64,000 bases of DNA. Source: Mycobacterium sp. 852002-51057_SCH5723018. Its GTDB lineage: Bacteria; Actinomycetota; Actinomycetes; Mycobacteriales; Mycobacteriaceae. The translations under genes were made by a program, and so were the position numbers. The notes under the pieces were generated by a model. It was not told the DNA's origin. It was given only the letters and a program-made list of their open reading frames with translations, and did not search any database. Every line of letters begins with the position of its first letter. Position 1 is the stretch's first letter. This document shows, piece after piece, positions 8,215 to 16,063 of this stretch. The stretch is taken from positions 115,038-179,037 of the forward strand of contig NZ_LZIR01000127.1 in assembly GCF_001667035.1 (NCBI RefSeq), in the 5' to 3' direction.

Positions 8215-9207
8215 ATGACAGACGTGAGCGAGAAGATCCGGGCCTGGGGGCGCCGGCTTTTGGTCGGTGCGGCAGCGGCTGTCACCCTGCCGGGCCTGAT
8301 CGGTCTTGCCGGCGGAGCGGCGACCGCGGGGGCGTTCTCGCGGCCCGGCCTTCCCGTGGAATACCTGCAGGTGCCGTCAGCTGGAATGGGACGCAACATC
8401 AAGGTCCAGTTCCAGAGCGGAGGCAGCGGCTCTCCTGCCGTATATCTGCTCGACGGCCTGCGGGCCCAGGACGACTACAACGGCTGGGACATCAACACGC
8501 CCGCGTTCGAGTGGTACTACAAGTCGGGCCTGTCGATCGTCATGCCGGTCGGCGGGCAGTCCAGCTTCTACGCCGACTGGTACGGTCCGGCCTGCGGTAA
8601 GGCCGGCTGCTCCACGTACAAGTGGGAAACCTTCCTGACCAGCGAGCTGCCCAGCTACCTGGCCTCCGAGAAGAGCGTCAAGTCCAACGGCAGCGCTGCG
8701 GTCGGCATCTCCATGTCCGGCTCCTCGGCGCTGATCCTGGCCGCCTACCACCCGGCGCAGTTCATCTACGCCGGCTCGCTGTCGGCCCTGATGGACCCCT
8801 CCCAGGGAATGGGGCCCTCCCTGATCGGTCTCGCGATGGGTGATGCCGGCGGTTACAAGCCCGACGCCATGTGGGGTCCGTCGAGCGACCCGGCGTGGCA
8901 GCGCAACGACCCGACGATTCAGGTCGGCAAGCTGGTCGGTAACAACACCCGACTCTGGATCTACTGCGGTAACGGGACGCCGTCGGAACTGGGTGGGGCC
9001 AACATGCCCGCCGAGTTCCTGGAGAACTTCGTGCGCAGCAGCAACCTGAAGTTCCAGGACGCCTACAACGGGGCCGGCGGCCACAATGCGGTGTTCAACT
9101 TCAACGCCAACGGCACGCACAGCTGGGAGTACTGGGGAGCACAGCTCAACGCCATGAAGCCCGACCTGCAGGGCACCCTGGGTGCCAGCCCGGGTGGCGG
9201 CGGATAA
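8215..9207 (+). CDS. fbpB: Antigen 85B, diacylglycerol acyltransferase/mycolyltransferase
   Basis: A secreted mycolyltransferase that transfers mycolate between trehalose monomycolates and onto arabinogalactan, and binds fibronectin. The 330-residue precursor starts MTDVSEKIRAWGRR, has a 40-residue signal peptide ending ATAGA, and its mature form begins FSRPGLPVEYLQVPS. The catalytic triad is complete: Ser166 in GISMSG (mature Ser126), Glu270 (mature 230) and His302 in THSWEYWGAQ (mature 262). The start at 8215 matches the known antigen 85B start; a GTG at 8182 would add 11 residues. The C-terminal tail SPGGGG resembles the M. avium protein. A strong hairpin follows the stop. Confidence 0.98.
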   Translation: MTDVSEKIRAWGRRLLVGAAAAVTLPGLIGLAGGAATAGAFSRPGLPVEYLQVPSAGMGRNIKVQFQSGGSGSPAVYLLDGLRAQDDYNGWDINTPAFEWYYKSGLSIVMPVGGQSSFYADWYGPACGKAGCSTYKWETFLTSELPSYLASEKSVKSNGSAAVGISMSGSSALILAAYHPAQFIYAGSLSALMDPSQGMGPSLIGLAMGDAGGYKPDAMWGPSSDPAWQRNDPTIQVGKLVGNNTRLWIYCGNGTPSELGGANMPAEFLENFVRSSNLKFQDAYNGAGGHNAVFNFNANGTHSWEYWGAQLNAMKPDLQGTLGASPGGGG

Positions 9208-9226
9208 CTCCCGCTCGCTTCAGCAT

Positions 9227-9266
9227 CGCTACTGCGCCTGACGGCACACCGTCGGGCGCAGTAGCG
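9227..9266. terminator. Long hairpin terminator after fbpB
   Basis: An 18-base stem beginning CGCTACTGCGCC pairs with its complement at 9249-9266, with a single G-U pair and a four-base loop (CACA). There is no run of T on either side, which is common for mycobacterial terminators. It lies 19 bases past the fbpB stop and 12 bases before the end of the convergent gene, so it can serve both directions. Confidence 0.8.
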
Positions 9267-9278
9267 CGTTAGTGCCCC

Positions 9279-9857
9279 TTAGCCGGTTCTGGGCAATTGA
9301 TCGGTGATATCGACCCAGCTGGTCGCGTCCTTGCGGTGATCGTTCATGTTGCGGCACTGACCATAGATGCGCAGGACACCCATACCAGGGGCGTCGCTTT
9401 GGCGGGAAACCATCACGGTGACGGCGTCCTTGGACAGGGTTTTGGCCAACGCGCGATCGCCGGGCGGTAGAGCCTCGGCCCAGCCATGGTCGACGAGCGT
9501 CGCCGCGATCTCCGTGAAGTAGGCGTCGGCGGGTGCGGAGGCCGGCAGCGTGAAGGTCACGTACACCGCGCCTTGGTACGGCGGGTCGTCGCGGTCTTTG
9601 CACGACATCAGCGTGTAGCCCGCCGACGCCGTCCGCAGCCCGGTCATGGTGACGATCTGTTTGGCCGACTCGACCACCTGAGCCGCGGATTGCTCGTCGG
9701 TGACCGGATCGGCGGGATGGTCGAGCACATCGGCCGGCGTCGTGTGCAGCCGGTCCACCGAGATGATGACGCCGCCCAGTAGCAGGCATGCCCCCAGCGC
9801 GGCCGCGGTCAGCGCGCGAACGTGCGTCGAGCGAAACCAGTGGGCAGTCCGAGACAT
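9279..9857 (-). CDS. Membrane-anchored extracytoplasmic protein of unknown function
   Basis: The 192-residue protein has one N-terminal transmembrane segment at about 15-34 (LTAAALGACLLLGGVIISV) with no clear cleavage or lipobox, and an outer domain of about 155 residues. Two cysteines (TLMSCKDRDD and YGQCRNM) could form a disulfide. The segment GAVYVTFTLPASAPADAYF and the C-terminal WVDI resemble small mycobacterial lipoprotein-type proteins such as LppJ, but I cannot name a family. It is divergent from the chorismate mutase gene, with start codons 35 bases apart. It is not in the M. tuberculosis order between fbpB and Rv1885c. Confidence 0.75.
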   Translation of the reverse strand: MSRTAHWFRSTHVRALTAAALGACLLLGGVIISVDRLHTTPADVLDHPADPVTDEQSAAQVVESAKQIVTMTGLRTASAGYTLMSCKDRDDPPYQGAVYVTFTLPASAPADAYFTEIAATLVDHGWAEALPPGDRALAKTLSKDAVTVMVSRQSDAPGMGVLRIYGQCRNMNDHRKDATSWVDITDQLPRTG

Positions 9858-9892
9858 CAGCGGCCAGGCTAACCCGGGAGGGGGCCAGAATC

Positions 9893-10477
9893 ATGGTCAT
9901 GACCGGCACCCACCGGCCACCGCGCGGCCGCCGGGCCTGCGTTCTGCTGGCCGCGCTCGCGACCACGATGGTGGCGCCGCAGGCGCGTGCCGATCCCGCC
10001 GGCCCGTTGACCGGGTTGGTGGACGCCGCCGCTCAGCGGCTGCAGCTCGCCGAGCCGGTGGCCGCGTTCAAGTGGAACACGCACGGTTCCATCGAGGATC
10101 CCGTGCGCGTGCAGCAGGAACTCACCAAGCTGGGCGCTGACGCGACCGCCGAGCACATCGACCCCGGTTACGTCACCCGGATCTTCGGCGACCAGATCAA
10201 CGCCACCGAGGCGGTCGAATACGGCCGGTTCACGCAGTGGAAGCTGAACCCCGCGGCCGTGCCGGGCGCGCCTGACCTATCGGCGTCGCGGTCCACCATC
10301 GACGGCCTCAACCAGACGATGCTGACCGCGATCGCGGCCGACTGGGACCTGTTGCATTCGCCGGGGTGCGCCGCGGAGCTCGAGGCCGCCAGGGGCGAGG
10401 TCGTTGCTGCCCGGCAACTCGACGGCCTGTACCAACAAGCCCTCGCTTTCGCGACCCAGTCGTATTGCCAGGGCTAA
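9893..10477 (+). CDS. Secreted chorismate mutase (AroQ gamma class), Rv1885c orthologue
   Basis: Converts chorismate to prephenate outside the cytoplasm. The 194-residue precursor has a signal peptide (ACVLLAALATTMVAPQARAD) and an all-helical AroQ domain. Residues known from the M. tuberculosis enzyme are kept: the Lys in AFKWN, Arg in VRVQQE, Thr-Glu in NATEAVEYGRF and Arg in LSASRSTID. The C-terminus TQSYCQ with CAAEL gives the conserved disulfide. The ATG at 9893 has GGAGGGGG eight bases upstream; a second ATG two codons later is possible. It is followed by rpfC as in M. tuberculosis. Confidence 0.93.
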   Translation: MVMTGTHRPPRGRRACVLLAALATTMVAPQARADPAGPLTGLVDAAAQRLQLAEPVAAFKWNTHGSIEDPVRVQQELTKLGADATAEHIDPGYVTRIFGDQINATEAVEYGRFTQWKLNPAAVPGAPDLSASRSTIDGLNQTMLTAIAADWDLLHSPGCAAELEAARGEVVAARQLDGLYQQALAFATQSYCQG

Positions 10478-10598
10478 TTTATTTATTTCTCACCAATTTC
10501 TAAAGCTCGCATTCGCCTGGTAACGAGCCAATCTCGCTGATAGAGCGAGTATCTCGCGACATTTTCGAATAGGTAACACTTCGGACACGCCCGCCGAA

Positions 10599-11033
10599 AT
10601 GTCTGGCATGAGAAAACTCTGCAAGCCTCTCGTCAAGTACGCCATGGTCGGCGGGATCGTTGCAGCCTCGCTGACGTCAGCCACCGGCGTCGCCAACGCC
10701 GCCCCCACAGGCGTTGCCACAGCCCCCAACTGGGACGCAATCGCGCAGTGCGAGTCCGGCGGCAACTGGCACGCCAACACCGGAAACGGCGAATACGGTG
10801 GGCTGCAATTCAAGCCGGGTACCTGGGCCCAGTACGGCGGCGTCGGCAACCCGGCGGCCGCCTCCCGCGAGCAGCAGATCGCCGTGGCCAACCGGGTCTT
10901 CGCGCAGGAGGGCGTGGAGGCCTGGCCGAAGTGCGGCGCCGAATCGGGTCTTCCGATCGCGTGGTATTCGCACCCGGCTCAGGGGATCAAGCAGATGATC
11001 AATGGGCTGATTCAGGCGGCCGCGCCGCATTAA
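10599..11033 (+). CDS. rpfC: Resuscitation-promoting factor RpfC
   Basis: A secreted lysozyme-like peptidoglycan hydrolase that promotes resuscitation of dormant cells. The precursor has 144 residues. A signal peptide (MVGGIVAASLTSATGVANAA) ends near residue 35. The Rpf domain follows: WDAIAQCESGGNWHANTGNG with the catalytic Glu in CESGG, then YGGLQFKPGTWAQYGG, REQQIAVANRVFAQEG and AWPKCG; the two Cys form the family disulfide. The C-terminal extension WYSHPAQGIKQMINGLIQA is short, as in RpfC. ATG at 10599 or 10608 are both usable. The 120-base upstream gap should carry its promoter; I see no riboswitch there. Confidence 0.93.
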   Translation: MSGMRKLCKPLVKYAMVGGIVAASLTSATGVANAAPTGVATAPNWDAIAQCESGGNWHANTGNGEYGGLQFKPGTWAQYGGVGNPAAASREQQIAVANRVFAQEGVEAWPKCGAESGLPIAWYSHPAQGIKQMINGLIQAAAPH

Positions 11034-11080
11034 CGAATATTGGTCTATGACCAAGCACGTAGCTGTGTTTGGATCAGGCC

Positions 11081-11536
11081 ATGGAAGGTTCGGCCACTGT
11101 TCATATGGCGGCGCCCGCGGACAAGATCTGGGATCTGATCGCGGACGTTCGCAACACCGGACGCTTCTCCCCGGAAGTGTTTGAGGCCGAGTGGCTGGGC
11201 GACGCGACGGGTCCGGCCCTGGGCGTGAAATTCCGCGGCCACGTCCGGCGCAACGAGATCGGGCCCGTCTACTGGACGACGTGCAAGGTGACCGCCTGCG
11301 AGCCCGGCCGCGAGTTCGGCTTCGCGGTGATGCTCGGCGACAGGGCGGTGAACAACTGGCATTATCGACTGGCACCCGGCGGCGGCGGCACCGACGTGAC
11401 GGAGTCGTTCCGGCTCAACCCGGCACCGTGGCTCGGCGTGTACTGGTTGTTCGGTGGCTTCCTGCGCAGGCGGCGCAACGTTCGTGATATGACCAAGACG
11501 CTGAACCGAATCAAAGATGTGGTCGAGGCTGGCTGA
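11081..11536 (+). CDS. SRPBCC (START-like) family protein, Rv1883c orthologue
   Basis: The 151-residue protein has the polyketide-cyclase/START-like pattern: an opening strand SATVHMAAPADKIWDLIADV, the motif FEAEWLGDATGPALGVKFRG, and a C-terminal helix VRDMTKTLNRIKDVVEAG. Such proteins bind hydrophobic ligands in a helix-grip cavity. The ATG was preferred over TTG at 11069 because family members begin MEGS-like. It stands between rpfC and an SDR gene, in the Rv1884c-Rv1882c order. The ligand is unknown. Confidence 0.85.
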   Translation: MEGSATVHMAAPADKIWDLIADVRNTGRFSPEVFEAEWLGDATGPALGVKFRGHVRRNEIGPVYWTTCKVTACEPGREFGFAVMLGDRAVNNWHYRLAPGGGGTDVTESFRLNPAPWLGVYWLFGGFLRRRRNVRDMTKTLNRIKDVVEAG

Positions 11537-11555
11537 CGGAAAGGCTTGATGGCCC

Positions 11556-12389
11556 GTGAAATCGGTCTTCATCACCGGCGCGGGCAGCGGAATGGGTCGC
11601 GAGGGCGCGAAGCTCTTTCACGCCAAGGGGTGGCGGGTCGGCGCGGTGGACCGCAACGACGACGGCCTGGCGACGCTGCAGCGGGAACTGGGTGACGACC
11701 GGCTGTGGACCCGCGCCGTCGATGTGACGGACAAGGCCGCCCTGGACGGGGCGCTCGCCGACTTCTGCGCCGGCAACACCGGCGGCGGGCTCGACATGAT
11801 GTGGAACAACGCCGGCATCGGCGAGTCAGGCTGGTTCGAGGACGTGCCCTACGAAGCCGCGATGCGCGTCGTCGAGGTGAACTTCAAGGCGGTCCTGACG
11901 GGTGCCTACGCCGCCCTGCCCTATCTCAAGAAGAATCCCGGCAGCCTGATGTTCTCCACATCGTCGTCGTCGGGCACCTACGGCATGCCGCGCATCGCCG
12001 TGTATTCGTCGACCAAGCATGCCGTCAAGGGGTTGACCGAGGCGCTGAGCGTGGAATGGCAGCGCCATGGGGTGCGGGTGGCCGACGTGCTGCCGGGCCT
12101 GATCGACACCGCCATCCTCACCACGACCACCAACCACTCCGGCGACGGCGGGCCGGCGATGTCGGCCGACGAGCTGCGGGCCGGCGCTCCGAAGAAGGGC
12201 ATGTTCCGGCTGATGCCCGCGGTCAGCGTGGCCGAGGCGGCGTGGCAGGCCTACCACAACCCGAAACGCTTGCACTGGTACGTGCCCAAGAGCATTCGCG
12301 TGATCGACCTGCTCAAGGGCCTGAGCCCGGAGTTCGTGCGGGGTCGCATCGTCAAATCCCTACCCGGGCTGATGCCTAAGCGGCAGTAA
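11556..12389 (+). CDS. Short-chain dehydrogenase/reductase, Rv1882c orthologue
   Basis: This 277-residue NAD(P)-dependent oxidoreductase has the classical SDR motifs: TGAGSGMG for the cofactor at 7-14, NNAGIGESGW, and the catalytic tetrad with Ser in STSSSSGTYG and YSSTKHAVK. The C-terminus KSLPGLMPKR is basic. The GTG is preceded by GGAAAGG. It is 19 bases after the SRPBCC gene and 12 bases before lppE, so rpfC-to-lppE may form one transcript. The substrate is unknown. Confidence 0.9.
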   Translation: MKSVFITGAGSGMGREGAKLFHAKGWRVGAVDRNDDGLATLQRELGDDRLWTRAVDVTDKAALDGALADFCAGNTGGGLDMMWNNAGIGESGWFEDVPYEAAMRVVEVNFKAVLTGAYAALPYLKKNPGSLMFSTSSSSGTYGMPRIAVYSSTKHAVKGLTEALSVEWQRHGVRVADVLPGLIDTAILTTTTNHSGDGGPAMSADELRAGAPKKGMFRLMPAVSVAEAAWQAYHNPKRLHWYVPKSIRVIDLLKGLSPEFVRGRIVKSLPGLMPKRQ

Positions 12390-12401
12390 AGGAGACACAC
12401 G

Positions 12402-12821
12402 GTGCGAAACCGTTGGCTCGCAATAGCTTTCGTCCTCATCGCCGGGGCGGGCGTGGCGGGGTGCGGCCGGCCCGAGACGGTGCCCCGCAAGGCCGCGCGC
12501 CTGACCGTCGACGGCGCCACCCACACGACGCGTCCCCCCGATTGCAGCCAGGACCAGTCGTACCGGACCATCGACATCCGCGAGCAGAACGGCGAGGTCG
12601 AGGCGGTGGTGTTGCTCAGCGGCTATCGCGCGATCCCGCAGTGGGTGAAGATCCGCAACATCGACGGGTTCACCGGCAGCTTTTGGTTGGGCGGGGTGGG
12701 AGACGCGCGCGCCGACGTCACCAACAGGGCCTACACCATCTCCGGCAGCGCGTACGGCATCAACGACAGGAACCCCGACAAAGTGGTGACCACGGACTTC
12801 AAGATAACCGCCGAGTGCTAG
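12402..12821 (+). CDS. lppE: Lipoprotein LppE
   Basis: The 139-residue precursor has a lipoprotein signal: basic N-terminus, hydrophobic core AIAFVLIAGAG and lipobox VAGC with the acylated Cys at 21. The mature part has a second and third Cys (PPDCSQDQ and the C-terminal AEC), probably a disulfide. The strands VDGATHTTRPPDCSQ, VKIRNIDGFTGSFW and YTISGSAYGIND fit the mycobacterial LppE/Lipoprotein-19 family. It is anchored to the outer face of the plasma membrane; its function is unknown. Its TAG stop lies inside the first unit of a 55-base tandem repeat. Confidence 0.85.
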   Translation: MRNRWLAIAFVLIAGAGVAGCGRPETVPRKAARLTVDGATHTTRPPDCSQDQSYRTIDIREQNGEVEAVVLLSGYRAIPQWVKIRNIDGFTGSFWLGGVGDARADVTNRAYTISGSAYGINDRNPDKVVTTDFKITAEC

Positions 12822-12928
12822 TGGTGATCGCAAGCGCGGCGTGGCCGGGCGCAGCGGGTCGCCACCATCGGGCTAGTGGTGATCGCAAGCGCGGCCTAGC
12901 CGGGCGCAGCGGGTCGCCACCATGGGCC
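12819..12928. repeat. Two tandem copies of a 55-base intergenic repeat
   Basis: The unit begins CTAGTGGTGATCGCAAGC and ends GGGTCGCCACCAT plus a few bases. Copy one is 12819-12873 and copy two 12874-12928, with only about three or four differences. Within each unit GTGGTGATCGC near the start is an imperfect inverted match to GGGTCGCCAC near the end, so each can fold. The first copy takes in the lppE stop codon and the second ends about 50 bases before the cyp140 start. It looks like a dispersed mycobacterial intergenic element, not a CRISPR. Confidence 0.85.
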
Positions 12929-12980
12929 TCGCCGCCTCCGGCCTACGCTGGTGAAGACCAGCCGAACCGATGGAGGACTC

Positions 12981-14303
12981 GTGAAGGAGAGACTGCACTG
13001 GCTTGCGATGCACGGCTTTGTCCGCGGCGTCGCGGCGATCGGTATGCGACGCGGTGACCTGCAGGCCCGGCTGATCGCCGATCCGACGGTGGCGACCGAC
13101 CCGGTTCCGTTCTACGACGAACTGCGGGCCTTCGGGCCGCTGGTCAAGGGCCGCGTCAACTATCTGACGACTGACCACGCGCTGGCCCACGAGCTGCTAC
13201 GGTCCGACGACTTCCGCGTGGTGAACATGGGCTCGAATCTGCTTGCGCCCCTGCGCTGGCTGGAGAGCCGCACCCGCGACCGCTTCTTGCATCCGCTGCG
13301 TGCGCCGTCGCTGCTGGCCGTCGAGCCGCCGGACCACACCCGCTACCGCAAGACGGTGTCGGCGGTCTTCACGCCCAGGGCGGTCGCCGCCTTACGCGTC
13401 GGGGTCGAGCGGACCGCGACCGGCCTGTTGGATCGGCTGGCCGACCGGTCCGGCGTGGTCAACATTGTCGGAGAGTATTGCTCCCAGCTGCCGGTGGCGA
13501 TCATCAGCGACATCTTGGGGGTGCCCGACCAAGACCGTCGGCGCGTCCTGGAGTTCGGGGAACTGGCCGCGCCCAGCCTCGACATCGGCTTGCCGTGGCG
13601 GCAGTACCGCACCGTGCAGCAGGGAATCGCCGGATTCAACTTTTGGCTCGCCGAGCACCTGCGGGAGTTGCGGCGTGCGCCGAGCGACAATCTGATGAGC
13701 CAGCTTATCCAGATGGCCGAAAGCGGCTCCCCCGAAACACGTCTCGACGCCGACGAGCTGCAGGCGATCGCCGGCCTGGTGCTGGCCGCCGGGTTCGAGA
13801 CCACGGTGAACCTGCTGGGCAACGGGATTCGCATGTTGCTGGATGCGCCCGAGCACCTGGACACGTTGCGCCGACGTCCCGAGTTATGGCCCAACGCCGT
13901 CGAAGAGATCCTGCGGCTGGACTCGCCGGTGCAGCTCACCGCGCGGGTGGCGGTCAAGGATGTGGACGTGGCGGGGGTGCGGGTGCAACGCGGCGAACTG
14001 GTGGTGATCTATCTGGCCGCCGCCAACCGGGATCCGTCGGTGTTTCCAGATCCGCACCGCTTCGACATCGAAAGGCCAAATGCCGGGCGGCATCTCGCGT
14101 TCTCTGGCGGCCGGCACTTCTGCCTGGGGGCCGCCCTCGCGCGCGCCGAGGGAGAGGTCGGGCTGCGGACGTTCTTCGACCGTTTCCCCGAGGTGCGCGC
14201 GGCCGGTTCCGGAAGCCGGCGCGACACGAGGGTGCTGCGCGGGTGGTCGACGCTGCCGGTGGCTTTGGGCCCGGCGCGGTCGATGGCCCCGGCCGAGGTC
14301 TAG
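12981..14303 (+). CDS. cyp140: Cytochrome P450 CYP140
   Basis: This 440-residue P450 closely resembles M. tuberculosis CYP140A1 from its first residues (KERLHWLAMHGFVRGVAAIG). It has the I-helix AAGFETTVN, ExxR in EEILRLDSP, and the heme loop FSGGRHFCLGAALARAEGE. The segment DTRVLRGWSTLPVALGPARS at the C-terminus is also as in CYP140. The GTG start has GGAGG upstream; an ATG at 12951 would add ten unrelated residues. The physiological substrate is unknown. No ferredoxin gene is adjacent. The tandem repeat upstream separates it from lppE. Confidence 0.93.
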   Translation: MKERLHWLAMHGFVRGVAAIGMRRGDLQARLIADPTVATDPVPFYDELRAFGPLVKGRVNYLTTDHALAHELLRSDDFRVVNMGSNLLAPLRWLESRTRDRFLHPLRAPSLLAVEPPDHTRYRKTVSAVFTPRAVAALRVGVERTATGLLDRLADRSGVVNIVGEYCSQLPVAIISDILGVPDQDRRRVLEFGELAAPSLDIGLPWRQYRTVQQGIAGFNFWLAEHLRELRRAPSDNLMSQLIQMAESGSPETRLDADELQAIAGLVLAAGFETTVNLLGNGIRMLLDAPEHLDTLRRRPELWPNAVEEILRLDSPVQLTARVAVKDVDVAGVRVQRGELVVIYLAAANRDPSVFPDPHRFDIERPNAGRHLAFSGGRHFCLGAALARAEGEVGLRTFFDRFPEVRAAGSGSRRDTRVLRGWSTLPVALGPARSMAPAEV

Positions 14304-14343
14304 GGGTTAACCCCGGCCCTAGCGGCGACGCCGCCGTCGCCGG
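14301..14343. terminator. Paired palindromes after cyp140
   Basis: The cyp140 stop is followed by CTAGGGGTTAACCCC, a perfect GGGGTTAACCCC palindrome within an outer CTAGGG/CCCTAG pair. A second hairpin follows: CGGCGACG and CGTCGCCG around a four-base loop (14324-14343). Together they could end transcription from both sides. There is no T run. Confidence 0.55.
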
Positions 14344-14501
14344 GTGGGCCAGTACCTGCCGCCGGAACAGGCGGAGATGAGCGCGGTGGGACTCGCGGTC
14401 ACGGCGACGAGAGCCAGCCGTCGCATGGCCTCGCGCCGGGTCAGCAGTCCGTCGACCCGATCGCTTCCGCCCTCGTCGGGGTTGTCGCGCTGCGATGTCA
14501 C
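14319..14501 (-). pseudogene. Truncated N-terminal copy of the neighbouring dienelactone-hydrolase-like lipoprotein
   Basis: Reading from a GTG, the 60 residues contain DRVDGLLTRREAMRRLALV followed by a hydrophobic stretch and a lipobox-like LISAC. This parallels DHVDGLLTRRETLRRLALL and LIAAC at the start of the full-length gene just upstream on the same strand. The enzyme part is missing: after SACSGGRYWPT the frame runs into seven arginines derived from a hairpin and stops. It is best read as a decayed paralogue, or as a signal-sequence-only lipopeptide; it could extend to 14531 with another start. Confidence 0.6.
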
Positions 14502-14561
14502 GTCGCCAGTATGCGGCAAAGCGGCGGTCAAAACCTACGAAGTGAACCGGCATATCGGCTT

Positions 14562-15473
14562 TCATTGCCCGGCCAGATAACGCCCGAACCAATCCAGCAG
14601 CCGTTGCCACGCGTCGGCCGCCGCGGTGGCGTTATACCGGGGGCCGCTGTCGTTGAAGAACGCATGATCGGCGTTGGGTTCGACGACGATCTCGTTGACC
14701 AGACCGGCGCGATCGAGGGCCGCTTTGGCGGCCGGCTGCGATCCGGTGACCCGGGAGTCCAGCGCCGCGTAGATCGCCAGCACCGCGGCCTTGGATCCTT
14801 TGAAGTCGGGGTTGTCGGGCAACGGACCGTAGAACGGGACCGCGGCGGACACCCCCAGGGCTCCGGAGGCCAGCAGTTGCCACACCAGCCCGCCGCCGAA
14901 GCAGAAGCCGACGACGCCGACCTTCTGGCCGGGAGCGCGCAACTTCAGTTCGGCCACACCGGAATTCAGGTCGTGGGTGAATCGCTCCGGCGCGACCTTG
15001 CCCAACGCGGCGGTGGCCTGCGCCGGATCTTGGAAGCCGGCGGTCCCGCCCTCCTCCGACAGCAGGTCGATGGCCAGGGCCGCATACCCGGCGCCCGCCA
15101 GCCGGCCGGCCACCGACCGCACCCAGTCGTTCAGGCCCTTGTTCTCGTGGATGACGAGGACGGCACCCCTGGGGCTGGCCGGCTGCGCCCACGCGCCTTG
15201 CAGCTGGCCCTGCGGGCCGGCCCAGGCGATCGGCGCCGTCGGCAGTGCGGCGGTCATGCCGGGCGGTTGCGCTGTGCCGCTTGGGCTTTCGGGGACGGGC
15301 GTGGTGGTTTCCGCAGCTTTCTCCCGGTTCGCGCAGGCCGCGATCAGCGTGGAGGCGGCCGCGGTGCCCATCCCCAGCAGGGCCAGCCGTCGCAAGGTTT
15401 CCCGTCTGGTCAACAGCCCGTCAACGTGGTCGGTCGCAATTTCCTCGGCGATGTAGCGCTGCAGCGGGGTCAC
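14562..15473 (-). CDS. Dienelactone-hydrolase-family lipoprotein with a Tat-like signal
   Basis: The 303-residue protein (GTG start, VTPLQRYIAEE) carries a signal region with a twin-arginine-like TRRETLRRLALLGMG and a lipobox LIAAC, the lipid Cys being residue 47. The alpha/beta-hydrolase domain follows. The nucleophile is Cys191 in GFCFGGG, with Asp239 in ALDSRV and His270 in NADHAFFND, the Cys-Asp-His triad of dienelactone hydrolases. It is therefore predicted to act outside the membrane. The physiological substrate is unknown. A start at 15623 would add a sequence with no family similarity. Confidence 0.85.
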   Translation of the reverse strand: MTPLQRYIAEEIATDHVDGLLTRRETLRRLALLGMGTAAASTLIAACANREKAAETTTPVPESPSGTAQPPGMTAALPTAPIAWAGPQGQLQGAWAQPASPRGAVLVIHENKGLNDWVRSVAGRLAGAGYAALAIDLLSEEGGTAGFQDPAQATAALGKVAPERFTHDLNSGVAELKLRAPGQKVGVVGFCFGGGLVWQLLASGALGVSAAVPFYGPLPDNPDFKGSKAAVLAIYAALDSRVTGSQPAAKAALDRAGLVNEIVVEPNADHAFFNDSGPRYNATAAADAWQRLLDWFGRYLAGQ

Positions 15474-15537
15474 GTTGCGAGTATCCGCCGCGAACCTGTG
15501 GTTGACACCCGGCCGCCAACCGAGTTTATTTGCCGCT

Positions 15538-15996
15538 ATGACAGAGGTTTCTATGATCGCGGTCGATGACGTCGTACTCGGGCTGTGGCAGGCGCTTTCG
15601 CGGCGGGACTGGGATGCGGTCAAGACGTTTTTGGCAGAGGACTGTCTCTACGTCGACATGCCGGTCCCCGCGTTGTCGGCCCGCGGTCCCGAGGACATCG
15701 TGAAACGGCTCAAGATGGGGCTCGAACCGCTGGCGGGCTACGAGAACCACGACGGCCTGCTGGTGTCCAACGGCCCTGACGCCATCTACGAGCACTCGGA
15801 GACTTGGACTTTCGCGTCCGGCGACCAGGGCGTGCTGCGATTCGCCACCGTGCACAAGGTGATCGACGGGAAAGTCACTGTGTGGAAAGACTATTGGGAC
15901 ATGAACAGCCTGGTCAGCTTCGCGCCGCCCAACCACTTCGAGAACCTAGCAAATGCCGATGTGAGCTGGGTATATGACGCGACACATTTGGTCTGA
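15538..15996 (+). CDS. Limonene-1,2-epoxide-hydrolase-like (NTF2-fold) protein
   Basis: This 152-residue protein has the cone-shaped NTF2/LEH pattern: VVLGLWQALSRRDWDAVKTFLAEDCLYVDMP, the catalytic-type segment HKVIDGKVTVWKDYWDMN with Asp and Trp, and SFAPPNHFENL. LEH proteins open epoxides with Asp-Arg-Asp residues; here Arg is in VLRFATVHK. It diverges from the hydrolase lipoprotein gene across about 60 bases. The last 60 bases are visibly more AT-rich than the rest of the gene, and a second copy of the same 3' end is found at 23341-23440. The tail may have been replaced when an element integrated. Confidence 0.82.
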   Translation: MTEVSMIAVDDVVLGLWQALSRRDWDAVKTFLAEDCLYVDMPVPALSARGPEDIVKRLKMGLEPLAGYENHDGLLVSNGPDAIYEHSETWTFASGDQGVLRFATVHKVIDGKVTVWKDYWDMNSLVSFAPPNHFENLANADVSWVYDATHLV

Positions 15997-16063
15997 CAGA
16001 AAGTTCTAACTGCGCGTTTACCGCCCTAGCTCCTCGCCTACATAGCATCACGTCGCTATTCGT

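Noticed and set aside
10478..10598. c-di-AMP (ydaO) riboswitch before rpfC
   Set aside because: The gap is only 120 bases and I could not find the conserved core seen before some other rpf genes.
12819..12928. CRISPR array
   Set aside because: The repeats are directly adjacent with no spacers, and there are no cas genes.
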